Source: Lingula anatina (taxonomy: Eukaryota; Brachiopoda; Lingulata; Lingulida; Lingulidae). Taken from it: a stretch of DNA of 64,000 nucleotides. The stretch covers positions 62,001-126,000 of the forward strand of contig NW_019775441.1 in the NCBI RefSeq assembly GCF_001039355.2, read 5' to 3'. A program made the translations under genes and the position numbers. The notes under the pieces were generated by a model, which was not told the origin of the DNA, did not search any database, and saw only the letters and a program-made list of their open reading frames with translations. Positions 23,775 to 34,879 of the stretch are shown one piece after another. Each line of letters starts with the position of its first letter. Positions within the stretch are counted from its first letter, which is position 1.

Positions 23775-25010
23775 CTGAAAAAATACCCATGATAACCAGA
23801 TCAGCGAAAATGGAGTCTTCATAACTCTATTTGACATATATATATATACACAGTGATCCAAGTGTATTGGTGATGGTTTTCACAGTTTCACGTGTAGTTC
23901 TCAATTGTGCCGCCGATCAGTGCTGAACATCTGCCTTGACGTTATCTGTGAGGAATGACACTCTGTATATTTTCATTGCAGGTGTGATGTGTCAATACTG
24001 AACTACAAAGTGTAGTTGAATGCCATCGAAGAAATAGATTAAGACGTGTCAGACATAAACCAAGGCGCGTGTGACACGCGAATATACGCAATCGAATTGT
24101 GTTATTCAAAACTAATTAAAACTGAAACTGCAGGATGGTTTCATCTGTTCAGTTGGCTTGTATGACGGCATGCAGCATGAAGCTGTAGGATCGTATCTCC
24201 AGTAGTTATTTGTCGACTTATGTATCTCCTCCTCGCTCTATGCACATCTATCTTGGACAATAAAATGTCGCTGTTTGTATCACTCAATACCTGCGGCCAG
24301 TTGAGTGACGACGTCAATAAATCGAAAATAATAGAGCTGGATCTCTGTAATGACACATACAAAGATCTTTTTTTTCCTTTTTGCGAACAGAATATATTCG
24401 CCACACTAAGGTACATGTAAGCTGGCGCAAACCTGCCCATACGCGTCTTTGCTTATTAAATGTTAAGATTTTAGAGGTTTCAGGTGTGTTTGAAAGGCTT
24501 TTAAAGATGCATTTGAAGTCATATTTTTGCCACAAAACCAAATGCCAACATACAGTTTCGAATAGTATAACTTTGAGAAATGCAATATTTACCGAAAGAA
24601 AAGATATTTGAACATTTTCTTTCTGTGCTACATGTATATATACCTAAACAGTAATAACCTTCTCCATTTTCGGCAACTCATTTGAATAAGTATGCAGCCA
24701 CACCCATACATTGGAGTGATTATGCAAGGCTTAGTTTCACTGAGATCGCGCAGTACTATGTTTTTCGGTGGATTTTCACAAACATTAGGAACGGATAAGT
24801 AGGCCATGTTTACGATCAGAAATTCGAAGAAGGTGCAGTGTTAAATCTTTTTTAGGTTAGGAGAGAGTAGTTTAGTTCACTTGGCATGTCGACTTTATTT
24901 GAGCAAGGAGTTCTAATAACAGCTCTGTGATTTGAATAGCATGAGGTATTAGTAAAAGTGGTTTATATGCGTTATAGGCATTTTCTTCTATTCCTTGGCA
25001 TGTCGACTAG

Positions 25011-25246
25011 GTGTGTATCAGTACGCATTTCACAGTATCAGACGGGACACCGCTCTTGCGTAGTACGCGATGAGATAGTGACGATTCTCAGCGGGGTTGA
25101 AAAGTATTGCATCACCACTCAAATTTGTTCGGGGTATGATACTGTGAAATGCGTACTGACTCACACCGTGAAAACGGGTAGTGTGGTCCGATCTACCGGT
25201 GAATTCGGGATCATTCGGTGCCGAGTCTGGTAGATGGGTAGGCCTG
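25011..25246. mobile_element. Foldback element remnant (GGCCTG-ended family), copy in segment A
   Basis: The right end keeps the family terminus (CGAGTCTGGTAGATGGGTAG then GGCCTG). Inside is a second inverted repeat, GTACGCATTTCACAGTATC against GATACTGTGAAATGCGTAC. The left outer terminus is missing. The same remnant is present at 32021-32256. Confidence 0.75.
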
Positions 25247-25539
25247 AAGCTGCTAAACGATAATTAATTACCTCCTAGCAGCTTCAGTAGGCATGGCAGA
25301 CATCCAAACCGCTTAAGTTAATTGCAATTTAGCGGGAATCCCCTCGGAGAGAGATCGACCCACAGTTACTACGATAGGGTCTGGGAATGGTCACTTTGTC
25401 ACGCAATCTGGATAAGATTGGATAAGGCATCCTATGGTAGGCGACCCACAACTACACTGACCAAGTGCCGGCGGCCATTGGCTAGGAGAGCAAGTTCGGC
25501 CACGGGTAGCCCGGAATCGCCGTCATGTTAATCGATATA

Positions 25540-25760
25540 TGTTCTCATTGGACGACCTCTCTTGAACTTACCTTGCAGACCTTCATGTCACTAAATAGGA
25601 AGCAGGTTTATCATCCGTGACTCAGTAAATGCCCCTCCAGTAGCAGTCGGCGAGTCCGGATCTTTTGTGATATGAGAGTCAGCCTCCAATAAAGTTGCCG
25701 GTTGGTCATCTTCTGTGCAGCAGACACCCCCTTAGACATTCTTAGCATCCTTGGTCCGGT
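25540..25760 (-). pseudogene. Non-LTR retrotransposon 3' coding tail, copy in segment A
   Basis: Allelic or duplicated counterpart of 32538-32759. The minus strand encodes a diverged and frameshifted LINE tail (SKGVSAAQKMTNRQLYGRL-type start, RTRRLLLEGH-type centre). It is degraded and no full reverse transcriptase is present. Confidence 0.55.
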
Positions 25761-26417
25761 TTTATCAAGGTTATCCAGTGGTTAACAATGCTTATCCAGA
25801 GGATAGCAGCGTTTTATCATAGTGGTATCCGGGGATAAATCAGAAGATAAAGTTGTCCACTTGAAGTAGGTTGAATAAATCTGCTATCATCAAAAATGGC
25901 GGACCTGCTTGGGTTGGCAGTATCTCCTCTGATATTACAATGACGTAGAATGATAAGAGAGAACTTTCAGAATGGTGGATACAAGTTGCAGATTTTCTGC
26001 TTAATAACAATTAATTAGATTGATTGGAGAATGTGAGATGGTTCTGCGCGACAGTCACGAAGGCTTTTAGTTAAGTCTGTTTATGCTATTTTTGTGAGAA
26101 CAGATAAAGCTAGTAAATATCATTTTATTTTGTAAGTTGCTAGATTCATGTTTGTTTAGTTCCACTTCGATAAACAATTCTTCCGCTCACTTACTTATAA
26201 TAAAATAAAAATATGTTTAATAGGCCTATATACTGAGAATGAGTGTAAGTCACACACTACTGTTCACGGTGAACAGAAACAAACAATCATCAATATGCGA
26301 TTCCATTGTCATACAAGGTACAGAGCTGTTCTATAGTTTTTGTCTTAAAAAAGCTACCAACAAGGCTTGTCAGAGTGATCACCAGTTTTCATGCTTTGAC
26401 ATATCGTCCATTATAAC

Positions 26418-27773
26418 TTATCGTCGTTCCGTTCCGTAGGGGTTACAGCTCAACAAGTACCTCCTAGCAGCGCGAGGGGCTGGGTGACTGTGTTTGTTCC
26501 CTGAAGCCATCACCGCCTGAATGATTTTCTCAACACCTTTAATCTCAACTATCACACTGTCTCTGTCATTGTGATGTAGACCCACGTGCATCGTGTCCGG
26601 GTCCGACACAATCAAAGACACGGGGTAAATGAAGGGGTCGACAATGCTCCGCAGCACGGGCTGCGATCTATAGAGGAAGGAATCATGAAGTTTGATATCT
26701 TGACTGAGATACGATATCTCAAATGTGTTGACGTTAAAGACCATGATATGGTTGGTGTATCGGACAGCGCCAATCTTTTCAGACTTTCCTTTCCATTGTT
26801 CATGAACAAGGCTGACATAATACGGCCAGTGGTAGGGAACAAACTGCGTTGAGCCGCGAATCCATGGCAGGGGTTCATTGCCTGAATGCTGCACCGTATT
26901 TCGGGAATTTTTTGTTTCGACAAATTTGCAATTGCCAGATGGTTCACATTCTACGAGAACAGTTGGATCAATAGAATATAAAAACATAATTTTTTCTTTA
27001 ATAACGATCGGCGACCAGTTTTTCTCCCTGCACTTCAGTCTTTGATTAGGTACTTTTAAACGGCTTATTTCAGCTGTGTGAAGATTAAACAAATACATTG
27101 AAACTTTGCTTATCTTACCGGAGCATGTAAAATTGTTCGGTAAAAATTTGTTAAAAATTGCGTACGGAGTACCGCGGTAGCTGAACACCCTTGGATCCTG
27201 CGGCCCTCCAGTGTTCTTGATGACGGGTGCAGGAATCCCCAATATTTGTTTCCTGGATATCGGATTAAAGTTAGAGTCCAAACGCTGGTGAACTAAATAA
27301 TTTGGCTGCTGCATGCTATTTGTGTTGGTAAGGTAATTCTTCTTAACTAGCAACCAAAGGCGGTAAACCAAATCAATGGTGCCGTCCCACCGGGGGGTCA
27401 TGCCCGGAGAGAGAATGAAATGGTAGCGTACTAGCTCCATGTCCAAGTAGCGTTCAAATCCTTCCATCTTGAACTCGTGGACGACCGAAGTCGTGATGAC
27501 ATGCCTGACATCCTCTGTTTTGGTTCCATTCCCAAAAATCCTTCCACGGAGGGAATAGGTTAGCTCGTAGCTGCTGTTAGTGTTTCTTTTTACTCTGTGC
27601 AACAGAGGCAGAGTACTCCTCGCTTTGGATTTTTGCCTAACGCTGTGCAAATTTGCCACGTCACTCAGGTGGAGAAAGAAGAGAGACACTGACGTTAAGA
27701 GAAGAATTAAAAAAACATGGCGCGCGCGTAAGGGAAAAAATGAAGCCATGCGGGTCGGAATATGATACATCAT
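26418..27773 (-). CDS. Type II membrane protein, five-bladed-propeller glycosidase-like (copy 1)
   Basis: Intronless 451-residue frame. A short basic N terminus precedes one hydrophobic segment (residues about 17-36, VFLILLLTSVSLFFLHL), so it is a likely signal anchor with a luminal catalytic-type domain. The luminal part has motifs that recall GH43/GH130-type five-bladed propellers: GGPQDPRV (about 189-196), REKNWSP (249-255), YSIDPTVL (266-273), RGSTQFVPY (306-314) and VGLHHNDRDSV (397-407). The Asp in DPR and acidic EKNW/NDRD residues are candidate active-site residues. N-glycosylation sequons (NSS, NFT) support a luminal location. It differs from copy 2 by about seven residues; the final CGA Arg is TGA stop there. 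The enzyme activity and substrate are not known; assignment rests on motif resemblance only. Confidence 0.8.
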   Translation of the reverse strand: MMYHIPTRMASFFPLRARHVFLILLLTSVSLFFLHLSDVANLHSVRQKSKARSTLPLLHRVKRNTNSSYELTYSLRGRIFGNGTKTEDVRHVITTSVVHEFKMEGFERYLDMELVRYHFILSPGMTPRWDGTIDLVYRLWLLVKKNYLTNTNSMQQPNYLVHQRLDSNFNPISRKQILGIPAPVIKNTGGPQDPRVFSYRGTPYAIFNKFLPNNFTCSGKISKVSMYLFNLHTAEISRLKVPNQRLKCREKNWSPIVIKEKIMFLYSIDPTVLVECEPSGNCKFVETKNSRNTVQHSGNEPLPWIRGSTQFVPYHWPYYVSLVHEQWKGKSEKIGAVRYTNHIMVFNVNTFEISYLSQDIKLHDSFLYRSQPVLRSIVDPFIYPVSLIVSDPDTMHVGLHHNDRDSVIVEIKGVEKIIQAVMASGNKHSHPAPRAARRYLLSCNPYGTERR

Positions 27774-27967
27774 GTCGAGTAAGAGTCTTCACTATGATGT
27801 GAGTTTGGAAAGTTTGCTTTTAATTTAGGAATATTTTATAAAATAATCTTCCAAATCTTCAGTTCTATACTGTTGGTAAGTGCTGCAAGACAGTGTTTTC
27901 AGAAGGCACTGTTTCGTAGTTCAGTTCGTCTTGTATCTGAAAATTTGAAACAAAACAGTTTAAGTAT
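27774..27967. promoter_or_regulatory. 5' flank of propeller copy 1
   Basis: Nearly identical to 55060-55254, then cut off by the single N at 27968. It presumably contains 5' UTR and promoter of the minus-strand gene. No core promoter motif can be assigned. Confidence 0.4.
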
Positions 27968-27968
27968 N
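27968..27968. other. Single N: assembly join
   Basis: To the left is propeller-gene 5' flank, matching the 55.25 kb region up to this base. To the right the sequence jumps into the middle of a GPCR exon identical to about 20959 onward. This is an artificial junction of two contigs. Confidence 0.9.
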
Positions 27969-29332
27969 GACATCAGATCAACCGCAGAAAGAACAATAAA
28001 AAGACCTAGAAAATTCGTGTCCTTCTTTGCCTTTAGTCGAATCCAGATAATCATGTTAATCAAATTGGTTACAACCGACCAAGCCCTAACAACATAACTG
28101 ATGTAAATTAGTTTCTGATTCGACGCAGAAACCAGAGATAATGATTTGTATCTACAGTCCCACCGTAAACGAGAAAACATAGACAGACCTTTCGACAAAC
28201 TTGGTCTTTTTTCGTGGTGCAATCCCTTTCCATTCAAACGCGTTTCATTTTCAAAATACGGTCCGTTGCCAATAGGCTCAAACGCACCGTTATCCCAGTT
28301 GGGACTAGTATCATTCAAATTGTCTGGCGTTGACAGAAGTCGTCTCCGGCGGTTGCCAGTTTTTCTTGTGATAAGTTGGAAATCGTAATAATACCGCTGC
28401 CACTGTTTACTGTACTGAGGACCGGCCCGAAGGTTATACACTTGGGGTGCAACATTCCATCCACGTAAGCCTTTCTTGGTTTGCGTACCATGACCAGTTA
28501 GCGTGTTGGTACCATAGACGGGTTTCGAGAGGAATGGCGTAGGAAACGCTTCTGCCTGCCCAAGGCTCCATTTCAGTTTGCCAAGAGAATGGTTGCCAAT
28601 TATCTCGGACTGACCAAGTACCTACGAATGTAAAACTAGAATGTAGGAATAATGGTATATTGGATAAATGAAGACTTTAATGAAAAACCTTCAGACCAAA
28701 TGAGTAACAAAAAAAATGAAACGAGATTGGTAGTCCAGATTGTTTTCGTGAGGTGGCACCCTAAAAAACATACTTTTCATCGCATTGGATTTTGCCAAAA
28801 GGGTCCAAAAATTACTTAAGATATGCCCCAGCGATTTCAGTCGATTGTAGATATACTATGGTCCTGGTAAAATTCAAAGAAATTTAGAAAAGAACATGCA
28901 CCATATCCACTTTGTTGTACAGAGAAGGCTCAGCAAGAAAATTAATGAAAATGTAGATCCAGAGAGAGTTTAAATAGAAATACAACAGGCTAATCACCAT
29001 AAAAAGGAAATTAAATATGGATGTTAAAAATCATGGGGGGAGGGCTGCACCGCTAACGTATCAATCTTCAAGAAACCGCAGGGAAGGCGTGCGGCAACTG
29101 CACTGAGACCAAAAAGGGCACCGTACGATTTTTTGAAACGACTAACTCTACCTGAGGTGAAAGTCATCTCGGAGTAACGGCACGAAGCCCGCAAATAATG
29201 TGAAAAAAAATACTCGCCGTAGGCACTTACGATGTGAAAACAAAAAACGCCTCAAATATCGTAATATATCAATTCACGACGTCAATGGTAACCTAGGCTA
29301 AATAAGAGAAAAAATGCTTATGAACTGAAAGG

Positions 29333-29371
<39 letters not shown>

Positions 29372-30801
29372 CTGAATTGTCAAACTTCCTCCTCTGCTCT
29401 GACCAATGTCAAGATGCAGATAAGAGGGGATTACGAAACCGCAAGCAGTGATTTAACTCAGATTTTATTTTTTTTTTAAGTTGGAAAGTGGTCTCTCATA
29501 CATACAGTGTCAGTAGGCGACAAGACAATACATTTAAACATGACAGTGCATTATAGCCCTAGGTTGGTCACTGTACTGATTTAAAAAAACTAGCTAATCT
29601 GATTAACGATTTTTAAATCCTTTAAGTTTGTCCAGTAAAAAAGTCCTTTTTATTTGATTTCCCACTAAAATTTGCTTGCCGTAGCCACTTGCGATGTCCA
29701 AAAAGTCGTGCGAAAAATTGTTAACAACTCCATCGTACGGCGCCCATGGCAAATAAAACCTAGGCGTAAATTGAGAACAAGTGATAATGAGGTGGAAGGT
29801 AGGCGGCAATAATGATCAGAGCATATCACACCTAATAACTTGGCATATTCTGATATAGCTCAGTATTTTCATATATGTAAGGATTTGAATGAGAGGCATC
29901 GTGAATACATGTACATTCAAAGATACATGTAGTTATTTATTTATTTGCCAATTTAACAGAAATTGCAGTTACTTTTTTGCGTTAATATATAATAGTGTTA
30001 GAAGTAACATAGGCAACGCTGTTATTATGTAAGAATAAAACTTAATCAATTTATTATTATTATTATTAAAATAACAATACTTTAAATTAACATCTTGTGC
30101 ATTATGTTATAGTCTCCAACAAATATTTAAAATAACTTTAACGAGATTAATAGTTAGTATAGCTATTTCAATATCCAAAATGAGGGAACTATCCTACGTG
30201 TATTTCATTTGCCTGTCAACTCTTTCATTACATCAAAATAGAAACTGTTATTAAATAATTTGCTACCCTATGTTGTTCCTCTGATATGACAAATTTAAGG
30301 CTTAGTTTCACTGAGATCGTGCTAGTTTTAAATATGTGGGAAAAACATTTTTTAAAGCTAAAGCAATTAAATGTGTCTTAAAACTGAGTACTTTATCTCA
30401 TATCTCTACAACAGAAACACTGCGCGATTTGTGCAGCCGTCGTATTCACTACACGTACACACGCACACGCACACGTGCTTCACTGCGTGTATTCATAATA
30501 GGTGAGGCAGCTACCCCAAAACAATAGAATCGGGATAAGAAGGCTGTGCTCCATCTTGTGTCATACGCTCCTGTAAATTGAGTCATGTAAGAAAATAATA
30601 ATAAAGAAAATTAAAAAAAACTAAGATTCAAAAGATTTAACAAAACATGCTATGGCAAATCTGAATAAAGACACTATCGTTATTGAGATTAGATTTCAAT
30701 TCAAGGAAAAACGCTCACAGAAAAAGATAGTGACAGAGAAAAATATTGCTTACCTGAAAAAATACCCTTGATAACCAGATCAGCGAAAATGGAGTCTTCA
30801 T
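27969..30801 (-). CDS. Class A GPCR, copy B, 3' truncated at an assembly join
   Basis: Exon 1 at 30801-30754 (MKTPFSLIWLSRVFFQ, donor GTAAGC). Exon 2 runs from 28621 to the N at 27968 and encodes the ectodomain with NRRRRLL, TM1 and most of TM2. It is nearly identical to copy A (offset 7010) with a few residue changes (V for G before YNLRAGP, T for N in RKTGNRRRR, S for R in KRPSLSKG). At the position of the copy A nonsense codon, copy B reads TC followed by the N, so it does not carry TAG. The rest of the receptor is absent only because the contig ends. It is best read as the other allele of copy A. Confidence 0.8.
29331..29368. repeat. (CA)n microsatellite
   Basis: CA run in the GPCR B intron, homologous to 22322-22360. 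Confidence 0.9.
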
Positions 30802-32020
30802 AACTCTATTTGCCATATATATATATATACACAGTGATCCAAGTGTATTGGTGGTGGTTTTCACAGTTTCACGTGTAGTTCTCAATTGTGCCGCCGATCA
30901 GTTCTGAACCTCTGCCTTGACGTTATCTGTGAGGAATGACACTCTGTATATTTTCATTGCAGGTGTGAGGAGACCATTGTCTGTCAATACTGAACTACAA
31001 AGTGTAGTTGAATGCCATCGAAGAAATAGATTAAGACGTGTCAGACATAAACCAAGGAGCGTGTGACACGCGAATATACGCGATCGAAGTATGTTATTCA
31101 AAACTAATTAAAACTGAAACTGCAGGATGGTATTTCACCTATTCAGTTTCATCTGTTCATTTGGCTTGTATGACGGCATGCAGCATGAAGCTGTAGGATC
31201 GTATCTCCACGTAGTTATTTGTCGACTTATGTATCTCCTCCTCGCTCTATGCACATCTATCTTGGACAATAAAATGTTGCTGTTTTGTATTACTCAACAC
31301 CTGCAGCCAGTTGAGTGACGACGTCAATAAATCGAAAATAATAGAGCTGGATCTCTGTAATGACACATACAAAGATCTTTTTTTTCCTTTTTGCGAACAG
31401 AATACATTCGCCACACTAAGGTACATGTAAGCTGGCGCAAACCTGCCCATACGCGTCTTTGCTTATTAAATGTTAAGATTTTAGAGGTTTCAGGTGTGTT
31501 TGAAAGGCTTTTAAAGATGCATTTGAAGTCATATTTTTGACACAAAACCAAATGCCAACATACAGTTTCGAATAGTATAACTTTGAGAAATGCAATATTT
31601 ACCGAAAGAAAAGATATTTGAACACTTTCTTTCTGTGCTACATGTATATATACCTATACAGTAATAACCTTCTCCATTTTCGGCAACTCATTTGAATAAG
31701 TATGCAGCCACACCCATACATTGGAGTGATTATGCAAGGCTTAGTTTCACTGAGATCGCGCAGTACTATGTTTTTCGGTGGATTTTCACAAACATTAGGA
31801 ACGGATAAGTAGCCCATGTTTACGATCAGAAATTCGAAGAAGGTGCAGTGTTAAATCTTTTTTAGGTTAGGAGAGAGTAGTTTAGTTCACTTGGCATGTC
31901 GACTTTATTTGAGCAAGGAGTTCTAATAACAGCTCTGTGATTTGAGTAGCATGAGGTATTAGTAAAAGTGGTTTATATGCGTTATAGGCATTTTCTTCTA
32001 TTCCTTGGCATGTCGACTAG

Positions 32021-32256
32021 CTGTGTATCAGTACGCATTTCACAGTATCAGACGGGACACCGCTCTTGCATAGTACGCGATGAGATAGTGACGATTCTCA
32101 GCGGGGTTGAAAAGTATTGCATCACCACTCAAATTTGTTCGGGGTATGATACTGTGAAATGCGTACTGACTCACACCTTGAAAACGGGTAGTGTGGTCCG
32201 ATCTACCGGTGAATCCGGGATCATTCGGTGCCGAGTCTGGTAGTTGGGTAGGCCTG
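32021..32256. mobile_element. Foldback element remnant, copy in segment B
   Basis: Same insertion and same truncation as 25011-25246, so it predates the split of segments A and B. Confidence 0.75.
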
Positions 32257-32537
32257 AAGCTGCTAAACGATAATTAATTACCTCCTAGCAGCTTCAGTAG
32301 GCATGGCAGACATCCAAACCGCTTAAGTTAATTGCAATTTAGCGGGAATCCCCTCGGAGATAGATCGACCCACAGTTACTACGATAGGGTCTGGGAATGG
32401 TCACTTTGTCACGCAATCTGGATAAGATTGGATAAGGCATCCTATGGTAGGCGACCCACAACTACACTGACCAAGTGCCGGCGGCCATTGGCTAGGAGAG
32501 CAAGTTCGGCCACGGGTAGCCCGGAATCGCCGTCATG

Positions 32538-32759
32538 TTAATCGACATATGTTCTCATTGGACGACCTCTCTTGAACTTCCCAGTTGCAGACCTCCAAGT
32601 CACTAAATAAGAAGCAGGTTTATCATCATGACTCAGTAAATGCCCCTCCAGTAGCAGGCGGCGAGTCCGGATCTTTTGTGATATGAGAGTCAGCCTCCCA
32701 TAAAGTTGCCGGTTGGTCATCTTCTGTGCAGCAGACACCCCCTTAGACATTCTTAGCAT
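32538..32759 (-). pseudogene. Non-LTR retrotransposon 3' coding tail, copy in segment B
   Basis: A 73-residue frame reads NRQLYGRLTLISQKIRTRRL, then LEGHLLSHDDKPAS, then GKFKRGRPMRTYVD. This arrangement (RLYG...IRTRRL.LAGH...KRGRP..TYVD) is typical of the region after the reverse transcriptase in LINE-type elements. After a frameshift a further VAELALLANGRR-like stretch can be read toward 32440. It is a dead fragment. Confidence 0.7.
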
Positions 32760-32952
32760 CCTTGGTCCGGTTTTATCAAGGTTATCCAGTGGTTAACAAT
32801 GCTTATCCAGAGGATAAATCAGAAGATAAAGTTGTCCACTTGAAGTAGGTTGAATAAATCTGCTATCATCAAAAATGGCGGACCTGCTTGGGTTGGCAGT
32901 AAATCCTCTGATATTACAATGACGTAGAACGATAAGAGAGAACTTTCAGAAG

Positions 32953-33490
32953 AGGTGTGTTTGCTTTTAATGCTTTGTGTGATACTATATCCATTGAAAG
33001 GTTGCGCGTCAGCAAGGACTCTATTGATTTTATTATAGACTTGATCAAAGATGAAATCGCCCCTGCTACGAACACATCGCAAAGCAATTTCCGCGAGAGA
33101 TAAAGTGATGATTGCTTGGCGATTTTACGCTACTTGATCGATGTTGCTTGTCACCGGCGACACTTACTCAAGTCCTCGGTTAGTCCGATAGTGGCTCGTG
33201 TGCCAGAAGCATTTTGCAGTATAGACGATTTTATACAATTTCCAATTAGACCAAATGCCGAAGAAAAAGTGAGGAGAGTTTTTTTCTAGACGGGAAGAAT
33301 GCCCGGTGTGATCGACGGCACGCGCGTCAAAATCCAGGCCCAATCAGAAAAAGAACCAAACTTTGTCAACAGGAAAGATTTCCATAGCATAAACATCCAA
33401 GCTGTGTATGACCACAAAGGTAAATATTTTTTATGTGCGCATGAATTGAGAGGAGTCTCTGGGGCTAGTTTGCTGTCAGCAATTTCGTGA
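32953..33490 (+). pseudogene. PIF/Harbinger transposase relic
   Basis: Pieces in shifting frames resemble HARBI1-type nuclease: RLRVSKDSIDFIIDLIKDEI, then a WRFYAT piece, LLVTGDTYS, IRPNAEEKVRRVFF, and finally an intact 63-residue frame (33299-33490) with [39 protein letters not shown]. Asp of IDGT would be the first catalytic Asp. Frameshifts and stops make it inactive. It begins exactly where segments A and B stop matching, so it marks the left border of the extra DNA in this haplotype. Confidence 0.75.
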
Positions 33491-33717
33491 TTTCTTAAAT
33501 TACAACAGAAATAACTGTTAGTTGAAAATGTCATTTTATTGACATCTGTACTTTGATTAATACACAAAGTACGAATTCAAAATACATATAGTTAAATATT
33601 ATCATATGAATGATACTCATGTATGGCAGATCATTTACAAGTTTAAGATATGATTTTAAGTTTCAGCAAAGATGGATGGAAAAAAGCCTCTGCGACTCCT
33701 CTCAATTCATGCACATA
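33435..33717. repeat. Inverted repeat, arms about 25 bp
   Basis: GCATGAATTGAGAGGAGTC at about 33440-33458 recurs inverted near 33695-33713. One arm lies in the Harbinger coding relic, which suggests a rearranged or duplicated transposon end. Confidence 0.6.
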
Positions 33718-33831
33718 TAAACATAATTTATTGGACACAATAAAAAGGATTGATGTGGGATGAGATTATCAATGTTAGACAAGTTTACCAGGGAGCTTGG
33801 CTCTTATAAAACAAGCTCCAGATGTTTCTTA

Positions 33832-34247
33832 CACCCCATTCTCATAGATTAGATTGACCTACATTGGATCGACCTAACTCCCTGGGGGTTCACGCTAAAT
33901 AGCTGTCAGCCGGGCGGACACGAAAGTTAATTACCCCTTATAGCTTATAGATTTTTATAGATATGTCCCTGGCGAATGTCTCTACTATGAGAGGGGAAAG
34001 TGGAAAAGTGGGCCTGGTAGAGGGTATTCCTAGGCTCTATTCCCATAGATTTTAGATCCATCTATCCCCGCGGGGAGTCTCACTAGATTACTTTCAGATA
34101 ATCCGACTTAAATGTCCGTCCCGCCTATTACAAGCTTTAAGGGGGTAATTAATTTTCGTGTCCGCCCGGCTGACAGCTATTTAGCGTGAACCCCCAGGGA
34201 GTTAGGTCGATCTAAAGTAGGTCGATCTAATCTATGGAAAAGGGGTG
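33832..34247. mobile_element. MITE pair, CACCCC-ended family, copy 2 (composite)
   Basis: Bounded by CACCCCATTCTCATAGATTA on the left and ATCTATGGAAAAGGGGTG on the right. The outer arms (about 33832-33945 and 34135-34247) are inverted copies including GCTGTCAGCCGGGCGGACAC. A nearly full element lies at 34038-34247. A TGGTAGAGGGTA end inside suggests nesting with the smaller MITE family seen at 3569. Confidence 0.75.
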
Positions 34248-34599
34248 CTAGATAGTCCAACTTTGTAAATAGCCGAAAGTTGAAGTTCAGCAAGACGGTG
34301 TTTATTTAACATACAATAATGATACTTCAAATGAAAAATGGGAATATAACTTTGAATAGGCATGGTAAATTTCGGTATTTTAAGTACAATATTTAGGGAG
34401 ATAAATAAGCCCAAATACCGTACTAGTATTAAAGAATGTGTATATTTACCCCGTGGACCATTTGAAGATTACACTGCAATTAATGCGGTGGAAAATACAA
34501 TAGAGGGAGTGTATAATGATAGGGTCGCTAAACGATTGTTGACGGCATGTAGTAACTAGCCTAATCCCCTGGTCGCCTGGGTAGCCATGCCCCCTTAGA
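34248..34599. other. Unassigned AT-rich stretch
   Basis: No homology to other parts of the window and no credible coding frame beyond short ORFs. It lies between two transposon blocks. Confidence 0.4.
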
Positions 34600-34736
34600 C
34601 AGGCCTACCCAACTACCAGACTCGGCACCTAAGGATCCTGAATTAACCGGTATATCGGACCACACTACCCGTGTGGTCCGATATATCGGTTAATTCAGGA
34701 TCCTTAGGTGCCGAGTCTGGTAGTTGGGTAGGCCTG
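34600..34736. mobile_element. Near-perfect 137-bp palindrome (foldback family, minimal copy)
   Basis: Two 66-base arms, 34600-34665 and 34671-34736, with one mismatch and a 5-base spacer. The ends read CAGGCCTACCCAACTACC and its complement. It consists of only the two terminal arms of the foldback family, without interior. Confidence 0.9.
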
Positions 34737-34879
34737 GACGTCTCAGAGCACGCATTTCCAGTTGTGTTGAAAAGTGGCTGTATCAACTCGATATTTTCGG
34801 GTAATTTATTACCTTTTTTTCATCATATCCGTTCTCTTTGTCTCACTGTTCTACGTCTGATATTTGATTGAATACTTAG

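Larger units (their letters stand above)
20211..23822 (-). pseudogene. Class A GPCR, copy A, one in-frame nonsense codon
   Basis: Exon 1 (23822-23775) encodes a signal peptide starting MKTPFSLIWLSWVFFQ and ends CAG before a GTAAGC donor. Exon 2 (21611-20211) stays in one frame to its end apart from TAG at 20960-20958. The protein would be 482 residues: a signal peptide cleaved around VLG/QSQ, an ectodomain with an NRRRRLL site, then seven hydrophobic segments. Rhodopsin-family marks: VTNLINMIIW (TM1), LSAVDLM (Asp of TM2), DVLCVSNC (Cys before TM3), a THPVKVY loop after an altered DRY (Arg kept), LCLPHA in TM6 and NLPIY in TM7. The TAG replaces the TCG Ser codon of copy C just after TM2 Asp and separates TM1-2 from TM3-7. 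Since copy B reads TC at this site, TAG may be a null allele, a recent pseudogene mutation or an error. AATAAA on this strand at 20014-20009 may be its poly(A) signal. The ligand is unknown. Confidence 0.8.
17866..24484. repeat. Segmental duplication unit (copy A) paralogous to about 39262-48659
   Basis: Flank, GPCR exon 2, intron, signal exon and upstream flank all align in order with copy C. The level of substitution and indels is far above A versus B. Copy C has extra blocks (43.2-45.3 kb, the Tc1 insert at 45528-46606, and 46875-47153) and lacks about 21.83-22.48 kb of A. Confidence 0.8.
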
